A stretch of DNA of 61,411 nt from Phytopseudomonas flavescens. Its GTDB lineage: Bacteria > Pseudomonadota > Gammaproteobacteria > Pseudomonadales > Pseudomonadaceae. Below the pieces are notes generated by a model. That model saw only the letters and a list, made by a program, of their open reading frames with translations. It ran no database searches and had not been told where the DNA came from. The DNA lies in NCBI RefSeq assembly GCF_900100535.1, contig NZ_FNDG01000028.1, forward strand, positions 1-61,411, written 5' to 3'. Within the stretch, counting starts at the first letter, position 1. Each line of letters begins with the position of its first letter. The position numbers and the translations under genes are program-made. Below are positions 1 through 8,660 of this stretch, piece by piece.

Positions 1-1
1 C

Positions 2-415
2 AGCCAGTCCGAGCAGCAACGTGAAGGGCTGCGCCGCGAGGTGGTGCAGAACACCCGCAACCTGTATCGCGCGGTGAATACCGACGTGGAAACCGTACAG
101 GCCCGTCGCCAGTCGATCATCTCCAACCAGAGCGCGCTGGAGGCTACGGAAATCGGTTATCAGGTGGGCACGCGCAACATCGTCGACGTGCTGGACGCCC
201 AGCGCCAGTTGTACAGTGCAGTGCGCAACTACAACGACGCGCGCTACGACTACATCCTCAACAACCTGCGCCTGAAACAGGCTGCCGGCACCCTCAGCCC
301 GGCAGATCTGGACGCTCTGGGTCGTTACCTGAAGCCGGACTACAACCCGGACCGCGACTTCCTGCCCACGGATCTGGCCAAGGCCGCCGAAGCACGCCTG
401 CAAGGCGACGAATAG
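2..415 (+). CDS. tolC: TolC-type outer membrane efflux protein, C-terminal part
   Basis: The 5' end lies outside the window; the frame is open from base 2. The visible ~137 residues match the C-terminal repeat of TolC: a long helix (NLYRAVNTDVETVQARRQSI), then EIGYQVGTRNIVDVLDAQRQLYSA, a helix-strand transition typical of the family, and NNLRLKQAAGTLS. TolC forms the trimeric channel that spans the outer membrane and periplasm and serves RND efflux pumps and type I secretion. The protein ends in a polar tail after the last barrel strand. A REP-like palindrome follows the stop. No neighbouring pump component is visible. Confidence 0.9.
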   Translation, partial: SQSEQQREGLRREVVQNTRNLYRAVNTDVETVQARRQSIISNQSALEATEIGYQVGTRNIVDVLDAQRQLYSAVRNYNDARYDYILNNLRLKQAAGTLSPADLDALGRYLKPDYNPDRDFLPTDLAKAAEARLQGDE

Positions 416-470
416 GCGCAGGAGTAATGGACAATCTGCAGGGATACCGGAGCAGGCGTTAAGCCGCCGG

Positions 471-524
471 ATTGTGGGAGCGGGCCATGCCCGCGATTTC
501 GCGCGCATGGCCCGCTCCCACAAT
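471..524. repeat. REP-type palindrome after tolC
   Basis: A perfect 20-base inverted repeat (471-490 and 505-524, beginning ATTGTGGGAGCGGGCC) encloses a 14-base loop. The GTGGGAGCGGGC core is the common Pseudomonas REP signature. It lies between the convergent tolC and waaA genes, where it could also act as a transcription barrier or protect mRNA 3' ends. Confidence 0.85.
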
Positions 525-584
525 GAATCGAGATTGGCCACGCCCGCAGCGTTGCAGCCAAGCTCAGGGACAGCCGGACAGACT

Positions 585-1868
585 CTAAACGATCAGCCTT
601 CCCAACCCATCCAGCAAACGCTGCAGCGCGCCCTGATTGGCCTTGAGCACTGCCAGCCCGGCCTCGCGCATGGCCGCCGCACGTGGTGGCTCCTGCAACA
701 GTACCGCGACCTGGGCGCCGAGCGCCTTGGCATCCGCCACCTCGCAGAGCGCGCCACGCTCGAGCAACTGCGCGGTGATCTCCTGGAAGTTGAAGCGATG
801 TGGCCCCATGATTACCGGAAGCCCCAGCGCCGCTGGCTCCAGCGGATTGTGCCCGCCGGTCTCGACCAGGCTGCCACCCACGAAAGCGACATCGGCCAAG
901 CCATACAGAAACATCAGCTCGCCCATGCTGTCGCCGAGCAGTACCTGCACACCAGGGTCAACGGCCTCGCCCGAGGAGCGACGCACGACGGTGAGGCCCG
1001 CGTCACGCAACTGTGCGGCGGCGCTGTCGAAACGCTCCAGGTGACGCGGCACCAGAATCAATAGGGCATCCGGCTGCGTGGCGAGCAGTTGCTGGTGTGC
1101 CTGGATGACCAGCGCATCTTCCCCCTCACGGGTACTGGCGGCGATCCATACCGGCCGTTGCTGCGCCTGCCACTGCTCACGCAGCGCCGTGGCGCGCCCC
1201 AGTACGCCGGCATCCACCTGCTGGTCGAACTTGATCGAGCCGGTCACCTCGACCGTTTCAGGCCGTGCCCCGAGGGCGACGAAACGCTGCGCCTCGACCT
1301 GGCTCTGCACCGCGAGCAGGTTCAGTTCAGCGAGCATCGGCGCAGTGAGCCTGGCAAAGCGCCCGTAGCCTCTGGCCGAGCGCTCGGACAGTCGACCATT
1401 GGCCAGGGCCACCGGAATACCTCTACGGGCACATTGATGGATGTAGTTGGGCCACAGCTCGGTTTCCATGATCACCGCCAGTCGCGGACGTACTCGCTCG
1501 AGAAAGCGCGATGCAGCCCAGGGCAGGTCATAGGGCAGATAGCAGTGCTGGACGCGACCGGCGAACTGCGCTTCCGGAAACAGTGCGCGAATGCGTTCGG
1601 AGCCGGTCGGCGTCATGCTGGTCAGGGTGATCGGCAGATCCGGGTAGCGCGCCAGCAGCTCGCGTACCAGCGGCGCTGCCGCGATGCTTTCGCCAACCGA
1701 GACGGCATGCACCCAGATACCGCCGGGGCGCAGCGGGGGCAGGCCGAAAGCAAAGCGCTCACCGATACGTTTCGAGTACGCCGGCGCGCGCCAGGCTCGC
1801 CAGATCAGGCGCAGACCGATCAACGGCAGGCAGAGGTGAAACAGCAGGCTATAGAGATGTCGATTCAT
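585..1868 (-). CDS. waaA: 3-deoxy-D-manno-octulosonic acid (Kdo) transferase
   Basis: WaaA (KdtA) transfers Kdo from CMP-Kdo to lipid IVA at the cytoplasmic face of the inner membrane, the first committed step of core assembly. The chosen start (MNRHLYSLLFHLCL) gives 427 residues, close to the usual ~425; the longer open frame upstream lacks family similarity. Visible features are an N-terminal hydrophobic anchor (about residues 5-25), the GT30 acceptor-domain segment GGIWVHAVSVGE (about 50-60), and the donor-domain signature GGSLVETGGHNPLEPAALG (about 310-330), followed by PVIMGPH. It is convergent with tolC and downstream of the LysR gene on the same strand. Confidence 0.95.
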   Translation of the reverse strand: MNRHLYSLLFHLCLPLIGLRLIWRAWRAPAYSKRIGERFAFGLPPLRPGGIWVHAVSVGESIAAAPLVRELLARYPDLPITLTSMTPTGSERIRALFPEAQFAGRVQHCYLPYDLPWAASRFLERVRPRLAVIMETELWPNYIHQCARRGIPVALANGRLSERSARGYGRFARLTAPMLAELNLLAVQSQVEAQRFVALGARPETVEVTGSIKFDQQVDAGVLGRATALREQWQAQQRPVWIAASTREGEDALVIQAHQQLLATQPDALLILVPRHLERFDSAAAQLRDAGLTVVRRSSGEAVDPGVQVLLGDSMGELMFLYGLADVAFVGGSLVETGGHNPLEPAALGLPVIMGPHRFNFQEITAQLLERGALCEVADAKALGAQVAVLLQEPPRAAAMREAGLAVLKANQGALQRLLDGLGRLIV

Positions 1869-1938
1869 GGCGGCGAAGCTTAGGGATGCCGACGTTGCAG
1901 CACAAGCAGGCACAGAGCGCCGGGCACAAGCGCACGCA

Positions 1939-2826
1939 TCAAGGCTCCAGTAAGCGCAGCCGTTCACCCAGATAGCGCGCGAGCCACTGCGCGGCCGGAC
2001 CCAGCGGCTGATCACGGCGAAACACCAGTTCCACAGGCAGCGGTGGCGCAATCCAGTCACTGCTCAGCTCTACCAGGTGTCCTTGATAGGTCGGGTACTG
2101 GGCCACGTGCCGTGGCAGGCAGGCCCAACCCAGGTTGCGCATCAGCAGCTCGGCCATCACGTAAAAACTATCGGTACGCCAGGCAGTGGGACTGATCCGC
2201 TCGTTGCCGGGATAATGGCTGTCCTGCAGAGTAATCAGCAATTGGCGGTGCTGAGCCAGTTCTCGACGCTCGACGGAACGCCCACGCGCCAACGGATGAG
2301 CGGCCCCGCAGACCATGACCATATCCACCATGCCCAGGCGACGGCGCTCCAGCTCGGCCGGCATGCCCGCATGATGAAACAGCAGGCCGAGGTCGGCCCG
2401 CCGCTCGAGCAACTGGCGTGCCACCACACCCTGGCCGCCGCTGGTCATCTGAACCTCGACCTGCGGAAAGGCCTGGGCCAGGGCCTCCAGACTGTCCAGC
2501 ACCGGCGGCATCGGCAGCGCCTCGTCCTGAGCCAGGCGCAAACACACCTCCTCGCCTCGCGACAGCCCGAGCGCGCGCCCCTCGAGACGCTCGGACTGAC
2601 GCAGCAACTCGCGAGCTTCCTCGAGCAGTGCCTGGCCGGCTTCGGTCAGACGCGGCTGACGACCGCTGCTGCGCTCGAACAGGCGCGCCCCCAGGTTATC
2701 CTCAAGCGCTGCCACGGCATTACTGATCGCCGACTGCACCCGCCCGAAACGCCGCGCCACGGCAGAGAACGAGTTGCCATCGGCAACAGCGACGAATACT
2801 TCGAGTTGCTCAAGAGTCCAGCGCAC
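1939..2826 (-). CDS. LysR-family transcriptional regulator
   Basis: This 295-residue protein has the LysR layout: an N-terminal winged helix-turn-helix (MRWTLEQLEVFVAVADGNSF, then SAVARRFGRVQSAISNAVAALE, residues 1-45) followed by a two-lobe effector domain. It is divergent from the SMR efflux gene, with an 86-base gap carrying a 7-bp-arm palindrome. That is the classic arrangement of a LysR regulator controlling its divergent neighbour. The corresponding genes in P. aeruginosa lie in the same order. The effector cannot be told from the sequence. Confidence 0.9.
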   Translation of the reverse strand: MRWTLEQLEVFVAVADGNSFSAVARRFGRVQSAISNAVAALEDNLGARLFERSSGRQPRLTEAGQALLEEARELLRQSERLEGRALGLSRGEEVCLRLAQDEALPMPPVLDSLEALAQAFPQVEVQMTSGGQGVVARQLLERRADLGLLFHHAGMPAELERRRLGMVDMVMVCGAAHPLARGRSVERRELAQHRQLLITLQDSHYPGNERISPTAWRTDSFYVMAELLMRNLGWACLPRHVAQYPTYQGHLVELSSDWIAPPLPVELVFRRDQPLGPAAQWLARYLGERLRLLEP

Positions 2827-2845
2827 AACCCATCTCCTAAAAGGA

Positions 2846-2864
2846 TAGGTAATCAGTTTACCTA
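2846..2864. promoter_or_regulatory. palindromic operator candidate in the LysR/SMR gap
   Basis: TAGGTAA-TCAGT-TTACCTA is a perfect 7-base inverted repeat with a 5-base spacer. It has the T-N11-A form typical of LysR-type binding sites, and it is centred in the gap between the divergent regulator and efflux genes. Assigning it to this regulator is inference from position and form. Confidence 0.6.
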
Positions 2865-2912
2865 ACAGAATAAGCTCATAAAATTGGCGCTCTGTTAATA
2901 GGAGTGCTGGCG

Positions 2913-3245
2913 ATGAACGGTTATCTCTATCTCGCTCTGGCCATTGCCGCCGAGGTGGTCGCGACCACGTCCATGAAGGCCGTCGATGGTTTCAACAAGC
3001 CACTGCCGCTGCTGCTGGTGATCGCCGGCTACAGCATCGCGTTCTGGATGCTGATCCTGGTGGTACGCACCATTCCGGTGGGCATCGCCTACGCCATCTG
3101 GGCCGGCCTGGGCATCGTCCTGGTCAGCATCGCGGCGATGTTCGTCTATGACCAGAAACCGGACCTGCCTGCCGTGCTGGGCATGGGCCTGATCGTCAGT
3201 GGCGTGCTGGTGATCCAGTTGTTCTCCCGTGTCACTGGGCATTGA
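2913..3245 (+). CDS. EmrE-like small multidrug resistance transporter
   Basis: This is a 110-residue proton-coupled SMR exporter with four membrane helices. It starts MNGYLYLALAIAAEV, so the essential acidic residue is Glu14, as in EmrE. Further EmrE signatures follow: GIAYAIWAGLGIVLVS (helix 3) and DLPAVLGMGLIVSGVLVIQ (helix 4). The ATG at 2913 is preferred over GTG at 2904 because it lies at a good distance from an AGGAG box and gives the usual length. Such pumps work as antiparallel dimers in the inner membrane against quaternary cations. Control by the divergent LysR protein is likely. Confidence 0.92.
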   Translation: MNGYLYLALAIAAEVVATTSMKAVDGFNKPLPLLLVIAGYSIAFWMLILVVRTIPVGIAYAIWAGLGIVLVSIAAMFVYDQKPDLPAVLGMGLIVSGVLVIQLFSRVTGH

Positions 3246-3280
3246 GGCAGGCGCTTGAAGCTTGCCGCTCTCACGGGGGT

Positions 3281-3286
3281 TATACT
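3281..3286 (+). promoter_or_regulatory. possible -10 box for the FAD oxidoreductase operon
   Basis: TATACT lies 29 bases before the ATG at 3316. No good -35 hexamer is found at 16-18 bases, so this is only a weak sigma-70 candidate. Confidence 0.3.
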
Positions 3287-3315
3287 GCGCACCTGTTTTC
3301 CCTAGAGGCGCCCGC

Positions 3316-4488
3316 ATGTCCCACACTCTGAGCACAGACGTCCTGATCGTCGGCGGCGGCGTCGCCGGCTTATGGCTGAATGCGCGCCTGCGTGCCAAAG
3401 GCTATGCCACGCTGCTGCTGGAGCGGGAAAGCCTGGGCGGCGGTCAGAGCGTCAAGTCCCAGGGGATCATTCACGGGGGTGCCAAATATGCCCTGCATGG
3501 CGCCCTGAGCGGCGCCTCGGAAGCCATCGCCGACATGCCGAGGCGCTGGCGCGAAGCACTGGACGGCAGCGGCGAGCTGGATCTGTCCGGCGTGCGCCTG
3601 CTCTCCGATGCTCATTACCTGTGGTCGCCCGGCACCCTGGCCGGCAACCTCACCAGCTTCTTCGCCAGCAAGGCGGTGCGGGGCCGTGTCGATCAGGTCA
3701 AGGGCGAGCAGTTGCCGCCCGCGCTGCAGAACCCGACATTCAAGGGCAAGGTGTATCGCCTGGCCGAGCTGGTGGTGGACGTACCGAGCCTGATTGCGCG
3801 TCTGGCCGATCTTGCCGGTGACAGCCTGCTCGCCGCTGACGCTATCCAGCCCCTGCACGAAGGCGGGCAACTCGTTGGCCTGCGCGTCGACGGCCGTGAG
3901 ATCCGCGCGCAGCGCATCGTGCTCAGCGCAGGTCGCGGCAATGCCGAGCTGCTGGCCAGCCTGAACGTCGCACAGCCCAGTCAGCAGTTGCGCCCGCTGC
4001 ACATGGTGATGGTCAAGGGGCCGACGCTGAAGCCGCTGTACGCCCACTGCCTGGGCGGCGGCCCCAAGCCGAGGATCACCGTTACCAGCCATCCAGGCGC
4101 CGATGGCGAATGGGTCTGGTACCTCGGCGGCGACCTGGCCGAAGCCGATGGCGTGGCGCGCGACGACGCAGCGCAGATCGAGGCGGCGCGCAAGGAACTC
4201 TCTCAATTGTTGCCCTGGGTGGATTTATCCACAGCCCAGTGGGCCACGCTGCGGGTGGAGCGCGCCGAACCCGCGCAAAGTGGCCTGGTTCGCCCCGACA
4301 ACGCCTTTCTCAGTGACCAGGGTGCGCTGCTGGTCGGCTGGCCGACCAAATTGGCCCTGGCACCGGACTTCGCTGATCGTGTGCTGAGCAACCTTGAACG
4401 TGATGGCATCCGCCCCGCCGTTCATCCACAACTGCCCGAGCTGCCGCGCCCGGTCATCGGCCGCACCGCCTGGGAGACGTCCTTCTGA
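3316..4488 (+). CDS. FAD-dependent oxidoreductase (DAO family)
   Basis: This 390-residue flavoprotein opens with a Rossmann dinucleotide-binding motif (VLIVGGGVAGLWLNARL, residues 9-25) and carries the DAO-type segment SVKSQGIIHGG near residue 50. The ATG at 3316 is chosen because the Rossmann fold begins directly after it; the longer upstream frame is not family-like. Substrate is unknown. The stop overlaps the start of the aldo/keto reductase (TGATG), which indicates translational coupling. Same order as in P. aeruginosa, where the function is also not established. Confidence 0.85.
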   Translation: MSHTLSTDVLIVGGGVAGLWLNARLRAKGYATLLLERESLGGGQSVKSQGIIHGGAKYALHGALSGASEAIADMPRRWREALDGSGELDLSGVRLLSDAHYLWSPGTLAGNLTSFFASKAVRGRVDQVKGEQLPPALQNPTFKGKVYRLAELVVDVPSLIARLADLAGDSLLAADAIQPLHEGGQLVGLRVDGREIRAQRIVLSAGRGNAELLASLNVAQPSQQLRPLHMVMVKGPTLKPLYAHCLGGGPKPRITVTSHPGADGEWVWYLGGDLAEADGVARDDAAQIEAARKELSQLLPWVDLSTAQWATLRVERAEPAQSGLVRPDNAFLSDQGALLVGWPTKLALAPDFADRVLSNLERDGIRPAVHPQLPELPRPVIGRTAWETSF

Positions 4489-5321
4489 TGCGCGACCTGC
4501 ACGAGCTGCACCGCCCGCTGGGATCCACGGGGCTGAGTGTTTCGCCTCTGGGCCTGGGCACGGTCAAGCTGGGCCGCGACCAGGGGGTCAAATACCCCAA
4601 TGGCTTCACCATCCCCGACGATTACCAGGCGCGACAATTACTGGACCTCGCCCGGGAGCTGGGTATCAACCTCCTCGATACGGCACCCGCCTACGGCATC
4701 AGCGAGCAACGTCTCGGCCCGTTGCTGCGCGGCCAACGCCAGGACTGGGTGATCGTCAGCAAGGTCGGTGAGGAGTTCGACAACGGTCAGTCGCATTTCG
4801 ACTTTTCCAGCGCCCATACCCGCCGCTCGGTGGAGCGCAGCCTGAAACGTCTGGAAACGGACTACATCGACCTGGTTCTGGTGCACTCCAATGGTGATGA
4901 CCTGTCGATCCTGCGCGACGAAGCCGTCTACGACACCCTTGCCGAACTCAAGCAGGCCGGGCTGATCCGAGGCTTCGGCTTCTCTGGCAAGACAGCAGAA
5001 GGCGGCCTGCTGGCCCTCGAGCGGGGTGACTGCGCGATGGTGACCTACAACCTGGGCGAGCAGCATGAGCGCCCGGTATTGGACTATGCTGCCAGTCACG
5101 CCAAAGGCATCCTGATCAAGAAAGCCCTGGCCAGTGGGCATGTCTGCCTGGAAAGCGGTGTCGATCCGGTGCGGGCAAGCTTCGAACTGATCTTCGCTCA
5201 CCCTGGGGTCGGCAGTGCCATCGTCGGGACGATCAACCCGCTGCACCTGGCTCACAACGTCGCCATGGCCGCTGAAGTGATTGTGGGCACCAACACCGGT
5301 AACAAAGAATCAGGAGAGTGA
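4488..5321 (+). CDS. aldo/keto reductase
   Basis: This 277-residue NADPH-dependent reductase of the TIM-barrel aldo/keto family shows the full catalytic tetrad in context: Asp and Tyr in LLDTAPAYG (about residues 63-71), Lys in VIVSKVGEEF (about 89), and His in DLVLVHSNG (about 129). The C-terminal cofactor segment is GSAIVGTINPLHL. Its ATG overlaps the stop of the FAD oxidoreductase gene, so the two are probably co-expressed and may act in sequence on one carbonyl compound. The substrate cannot be read from the sequence. Confidence 0.9.
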   Translation: MRDLHELHRPLGSTGLSVSPLGLGTVKLGRDQGVKYPNGFTIPDDYQARQLLDLARELGINLLDTAPAYGISEQRLGPLLRGQRQDWVIVSKVGEEFDNGQSHFDFSSAHTRRSVERSLKRLETDYIDLVLVHSNGDDLSILRDEAVYDTLAELKQAGLIRGFGFSGKTAEGGLLALERGDCAMVTYNLGEQHERPVLDYAASHAKGILIKKALASGHVCLESGVDPVRASFELIFAHPGVGSAIVGTINPLHLAHNVAMAAEVIVGTNTGNKESGE

Positions 5322-5390
5322 TGAACTGGCGTGTTTGGCACGCCGTTGACGCCGCGTATGCGGCCGACCCCGACGCAAGAAGGAGCCGAC

Positions 5391-6356
5391 ATGCCGCGTA
5401 TCATTTCCCGGAAAGATCCTGCCACGTTCAAGACCCTGCCGCTGTTCGTCGAAGCCTCGCCCGACGGTATCGTCTATCAGAGCCTTGGCCGCCCGCTGAA
5501 CTTCAGCGAAGTGCTGGAACGCCGCAAGCCAGTCGAGCTTAACGACAGTCAGCGCTTCGCCGTCGAGCTGGCCAACCTGGGCGTCTCGGTGCGCCTGACG
5601 CTGAATTGGCAAGGCCGCGAATACTGGCTGCTGGTGCGCCAGCGACGCCTCGATCGTGGCGACGTCGTGCTCAAGCTGATCTCAGGCTATGTGCCGGCTC
5701 ATGAACTCAACCTGCCGCTGCTGACTGCAATTCAGGAAGTGGCCGAAGAGTGCCTACTGGAAACCAACGAAGGCTGGCTCCACGGCCGCTTCGGCGATAC
5801 CTGGCTACCAGCCCCCTACGAGGGGGCGCTCAGGTACCGCGATGGTGTGCACTTCCAGCTAAGCCCTCTCTCCGGCGCAGCGCGCCCCGTGCAGTGCGGT
5901 AACCTGACCTTGCTGGAACGGCCCCGCGCTTACGTGCACGTGCCAACGGCTTCGTTGCAGTTGGTCTACGACTTGCGTCTGGACCTGCCCAAGGAGGCCA
6001 AACAGCCCAGCCTGCTGCACGTTGACGAGCATCTGGAGAACGGCAAGCTGATCGCGCGGCTGGATCACAGCCGCCCGGACCTCTATCTGATTCCCCTTGA
6101 ACAGGGCCGGCCGACGGCAGAGCTGATGACCCTGCGCCAGGGCCAACTGGTGCCTGCCAACACCCGTGGCCTGTGGCTGGCCGAGAGCTTTGCTGCCCAG
6201 GATGGCTGGCTGGTGCGCGATGAACGCATTCGCTGGAAGGACTGGCTGGCGCTGCAGAACGTCAAGCCGAAGGCCCACAAATCTGGCCCCGGCACCAACC
6301 GCGCCGACACGGCACAGGTACCGAGAGTTCGCCTGGATACCGCAGCAGCAGTCTGA
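5391..6356 (+). CDS. conserved Pseudomonas hypothetical protein with a Nudix-like segment
   Basis: The start MPRIISRKDP follows an AAGGAG box and gives 321 residues. I recall Pseudomonas homologues being labelled 'metal ABC transporter ATPase', but there is no Walker A, Walker B or ABC signature here, so that label looks wrong. Residues ~90-125 (GYVPAHELNLP, then AIQEVAEECLLE) resemble a degenerate Nudix box (G-x5-E, then a helix of the REUxEE type) with two extra residues and Gln for Arg. It is the last gene of the operon with the FAD oxidoreductase and aldo/keto reductase. True function unknown. Confidence 0.75.
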   Translation: MPRIISRKDPATFKTLPLFVEASPDGIVYQSLGRPLNFSEVLERRKPVELNDSQRFAVELANLGVSVRLTLNWQGREYWLLVRQRRLDRGDVVLKLISGYVPAHELNLPLLTAIQEVAEECLLETNEGWLHGRFGDTWLPAPYEGALRYRDGVHFQLSPLSGAARPVQCGNLTLLERPRAYVHVPTASLQLVYDLRLDLPKEAKQPSLLHVDEHLENGKLIARLDHSRPDLYLIPLEQGRPTAELMTLRQGQLVPANTRGLWLAESFAAQDGWLVRDERIRWKDWLALQNVKPKAHKSGPGTNRADTAQVPRVRLDTAAAV

Positions 6357-6420
6357 CCGCGGGCATGTGCACTTCGCCCTGCCCGGATCCTGCCATCGAG
6401 GATTAAAGAGCGCATAGCAA

Positions 6421-6442
6421 AACCCCGCCGAATGGCGGGGTT
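6421..6442 (-). terminator. intrinsic terminator of hldE
   Basis: The stem AACCCCGCC / GGCGGGGTT has a 4-base loop. It lies directly after the hldE stop and is followed on the minus strand by TTTTGC. It may also stop the convergent operon. Confidence 0.8.
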
Positions 6443-6448
6443 GCATGC

Positions 6449-7870
6449 TCAGCGGCTGCGTATCTTCTCGACGATAGCGGTGGTCGAGCTGTTCTCGACC
6501 AGCCCCAGGACGCGCACTTCGCCACCGCAGGCCAGCACGATATCGGCGCCAACCACCTGATCGATGCCGTAGTCGCCGCCCTTGACCAGCACATCCGGCT
6601 GAACCTGCTTGAGCAGGCGCTCGGGGGTGTCCTCGCTGAAGCTCACCACCCAGTCCACCGCCCCCAGACCGGCCAGCACCGCCATGCGGCGGTCCACGGC
6701 ATTGATCGGACGGCCCGGCCCCTTGAGGCGACTGACCGAAGCATCGTCGTTGATCGCGACGACCAGACGATCACCCTGGGCACGGGCCTGCTCGAGATAG
6801 GTCACATGACCGGCATGCAGGATGTCGAAACAGCCATTGGTGAACACGATCTTCTCGCCATGGGCACGCGCATCTTCAGTGGCCAGCAACAGTTGCTCCA
6901 GGCTCAGTACGCCCCGCTCGGAACCCTCCTCACGCTGCACCGCTCGACGCAGCTCGGGAGTGCTGATGGCTGCCGTGCCGAGCTTGCCGACAACGATGCC
7001 GGCAGCGAGGTTGGCCAAGGCAACGGCCTGGGGCAGATCCTCACCGGCGGCGATGGACGCTGCCAGCGTCGAGATCACCGTGTCCCCTGCGCCGGTCACG
7101 TCGAACACTTCACGCGCCCGCGCCGGCAGGTGCAAGGGCGCATGATCGGGGCGCAGCAGGGTCATGCCATGCTCGCCGCGAGTCACCAGCAGCGCCCCCA
7201 GGTCGAGCTCACGCATCAGGCGGGCGCCACGGCTGACCAATTCGGCTTCATCCTCGCAATGCCCGACGATCAACTCGAACTCACTGAGGTTCGGGGTGAT
7301 CAGGCTGGCGCCGCGGTAGATAGAGAAATCCTCGCCCTTCGGGTCGGCCAGCACGGGAATGCCCCGCGCCCGGGCTGCCTGAATCAGCACCTGGTGATTC
7401 TGCAAAGCACCCTTGCCATAGTCGGACAGCACCAGCACCTTGACCTCATCCAACAACTGTTCGACCTGCCGCGCCAGCGCAGCGGCATCGGTGTGGAACG
7501 GCTCTTCGAAGTCCATGCGCAGCAGTTGCTGATGACGGCTCATGACCCGCAGCTTGACGATGGTCGGCTGACTCTCGATGCGCTGGAAGTAGGTTTTCAC
7601 GCCAATGGCTTCCAGGCTCTGACGCAGGCTTTCCGCCGCCTCGTCCTCCCCCGTGACCCCCACCAGCACCGCCGGCGCGCCCAACGCCGCAATATTCAGC
7701 GCCACATTGGCCGCACCACCCGGGCGGTCCTCGATCTGCTCGACCTTGACCACCGGCACCGGAGCCTCGGGCGAGATACGCGAGGTAGCGCCGTGCCAAT
7801 AACGATCAAGCATGACATCGCCCACCACGAGAACGGGGGCCTGATCGAAACGGGGCATGGATAACTTCAT
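6449..7870 (-). CDS. hldE: bifunctional heptose kinase/adenylyltransferase
   Basis: HldE phosphorylates D-glycero-D-manno-heptose 7-phosphate at C1 and later adds AMP to heptose 1-phosphate, supplying ADP-heptose for the core. The start at 7870 (MKLSMPRFDQ, preceded by GGAG) gives 473 residues, the normal size. The N-terminal ribokinase domain shows RPGGAANVALN (about 48-58) and the anion-hole GAGDT (about 265). The C-terminal nucleotidyltransferase begins at FTNGCFDILHAGH (about 342), with the HxGH motif, and contains RLKGPGRPI. In P. aeruginosa I recall msbA lying next to it; here more than 7 kb intervene. Confidence 0.97.
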   Translation of the reverse strand: MKLSMPRFDQAPVLVVGDVMLDRYWHGATSRISPEAPVPVVKVEQIEDRPGGAANVALNIAALGAPAVLVGVTGEDEAAESLRQSLEAIGVKTYFQRIESQPTIVKLRVMSRHQQLLRMDFEEPFHTDAAALARQVEQLLDEVKVLVLSDYGKGALQNHQVLIQAARARGIPVLADPKGEDFSIYRGASLITPNLSEFELIVGHCEDEAELVSRGARLMRELDLGALLVTRGEHGMTLLRPDHAPLHLPARAREVFDVTGAGDTVISTLAASIAAGEDLPQAVALANLAAGIVVGKLGTAAISTPELRRAVQREEGSERGVLSLEQLLLATEDARAHGEKIVFTNGCFDILHAGHVTYLEQARAQGDRLVVAINDDASVSRLKGPGRPINAVDRRMAVLAGLGAVDWVVSFSEDTPERLLKQVQPDVLVKGGDYGIDQVVGADIVLACGGEVRVLGLVENSSTTAIVEKIRSR

Positions 7871-8660
7871 GCGGAAACTCCGGATTTGCAAAATCGTGGC
7901 GGAGAATAGCACATTGACCATGACCACTCCGCCGTCAGAACTTTTGCTTAAGGTGCTAGGTTATCCAAAGAAAGCGTCCAGAAAAGCACATGCCAACGAA
8001 ACATGTCTTAGTACGCGGGAGGTCAAGGGTGCCGAAAAATGAAGCGGCGCAAGCACTACTGAGGGGTAGCGGCGCTTGCAGGTCGCGCCGGATCGCACCT
8101 GCACAGCTCCTGACGACCAGGCCTCATCGCATCATAGGACCCGCAAAAACCTGACAACCTGCGGTTGCCGCAAGTTTTGCGAGCCAACGATGATCGCTGA
8201 CAGCCGCTCGACATAACAGCCGCCAGTACTGAATGCTTGGAATAGTGCTTCACCAATGGATGGGAGAGCTGTGCAGCATGGACGATACATCCCGAGACAT
8301 AAGGCCACGAATAGCTCAGGGCGAATAATGAAACAGTCCGTATCCGGGACTCGGGCTTCGCTGCGGGCCGCCGCTATGACCGGCCAGCGGCCATGCTTGC
8401 ATCGGCGCCGCACGGGACTGAGCATCAACAGCCCCTGCCCCGACATCACCTCGTTGAAGAGCACGAAAATATAACCCTCGCCTGCCGGAACCTTGACTCG
8501 AAAGCGATGACCTGAGGAGAGGCTGGAGTATTTGTGACTTAGCCGTCACATGCTCACAGGCACTGACCAAGCAAAGCGCAAGGACCGGTGCAACATCCGC
8601 TAGCAGTTGTGCAGTGATGCATTAAGATAGCGCCTTTTTTCAATACGCTGGAAAACTCTA
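7871..8660. other. 790-base gap between hldE and waaL
   Basis: This holds the divergent promoters of hldE (minus) and waaL (plus) and a possible decayed gene on the minus strand (listed separately at 8132-8547). Base composition is lower in GC near 7900-8040 and 8600-8660 than in flanking genes. No terminator, RNA gene or insertion-sequence end was recognised. The gap marks the edge of the glycosyltransferase cassette. Confidence 0.5.
8132..8547 (-). pseudogene. possible decayed coding remnant of unknown family
   Basis: On the minus strand one frame runs open from about 8547 (after a TGA) to a TGA at 8132. It contains a very protein-like stretch near the upstream end (GHRFRVKVPAGEGYIFV, then LFNEVMSGQGLLMLSP). 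There is no convincing start codon with a ribosome site, and the later part is Cys/Arg-rich and less natural, as if frameshifted. I do not recognise the family. It could also be a chance open frame. Confidence 0.25.
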
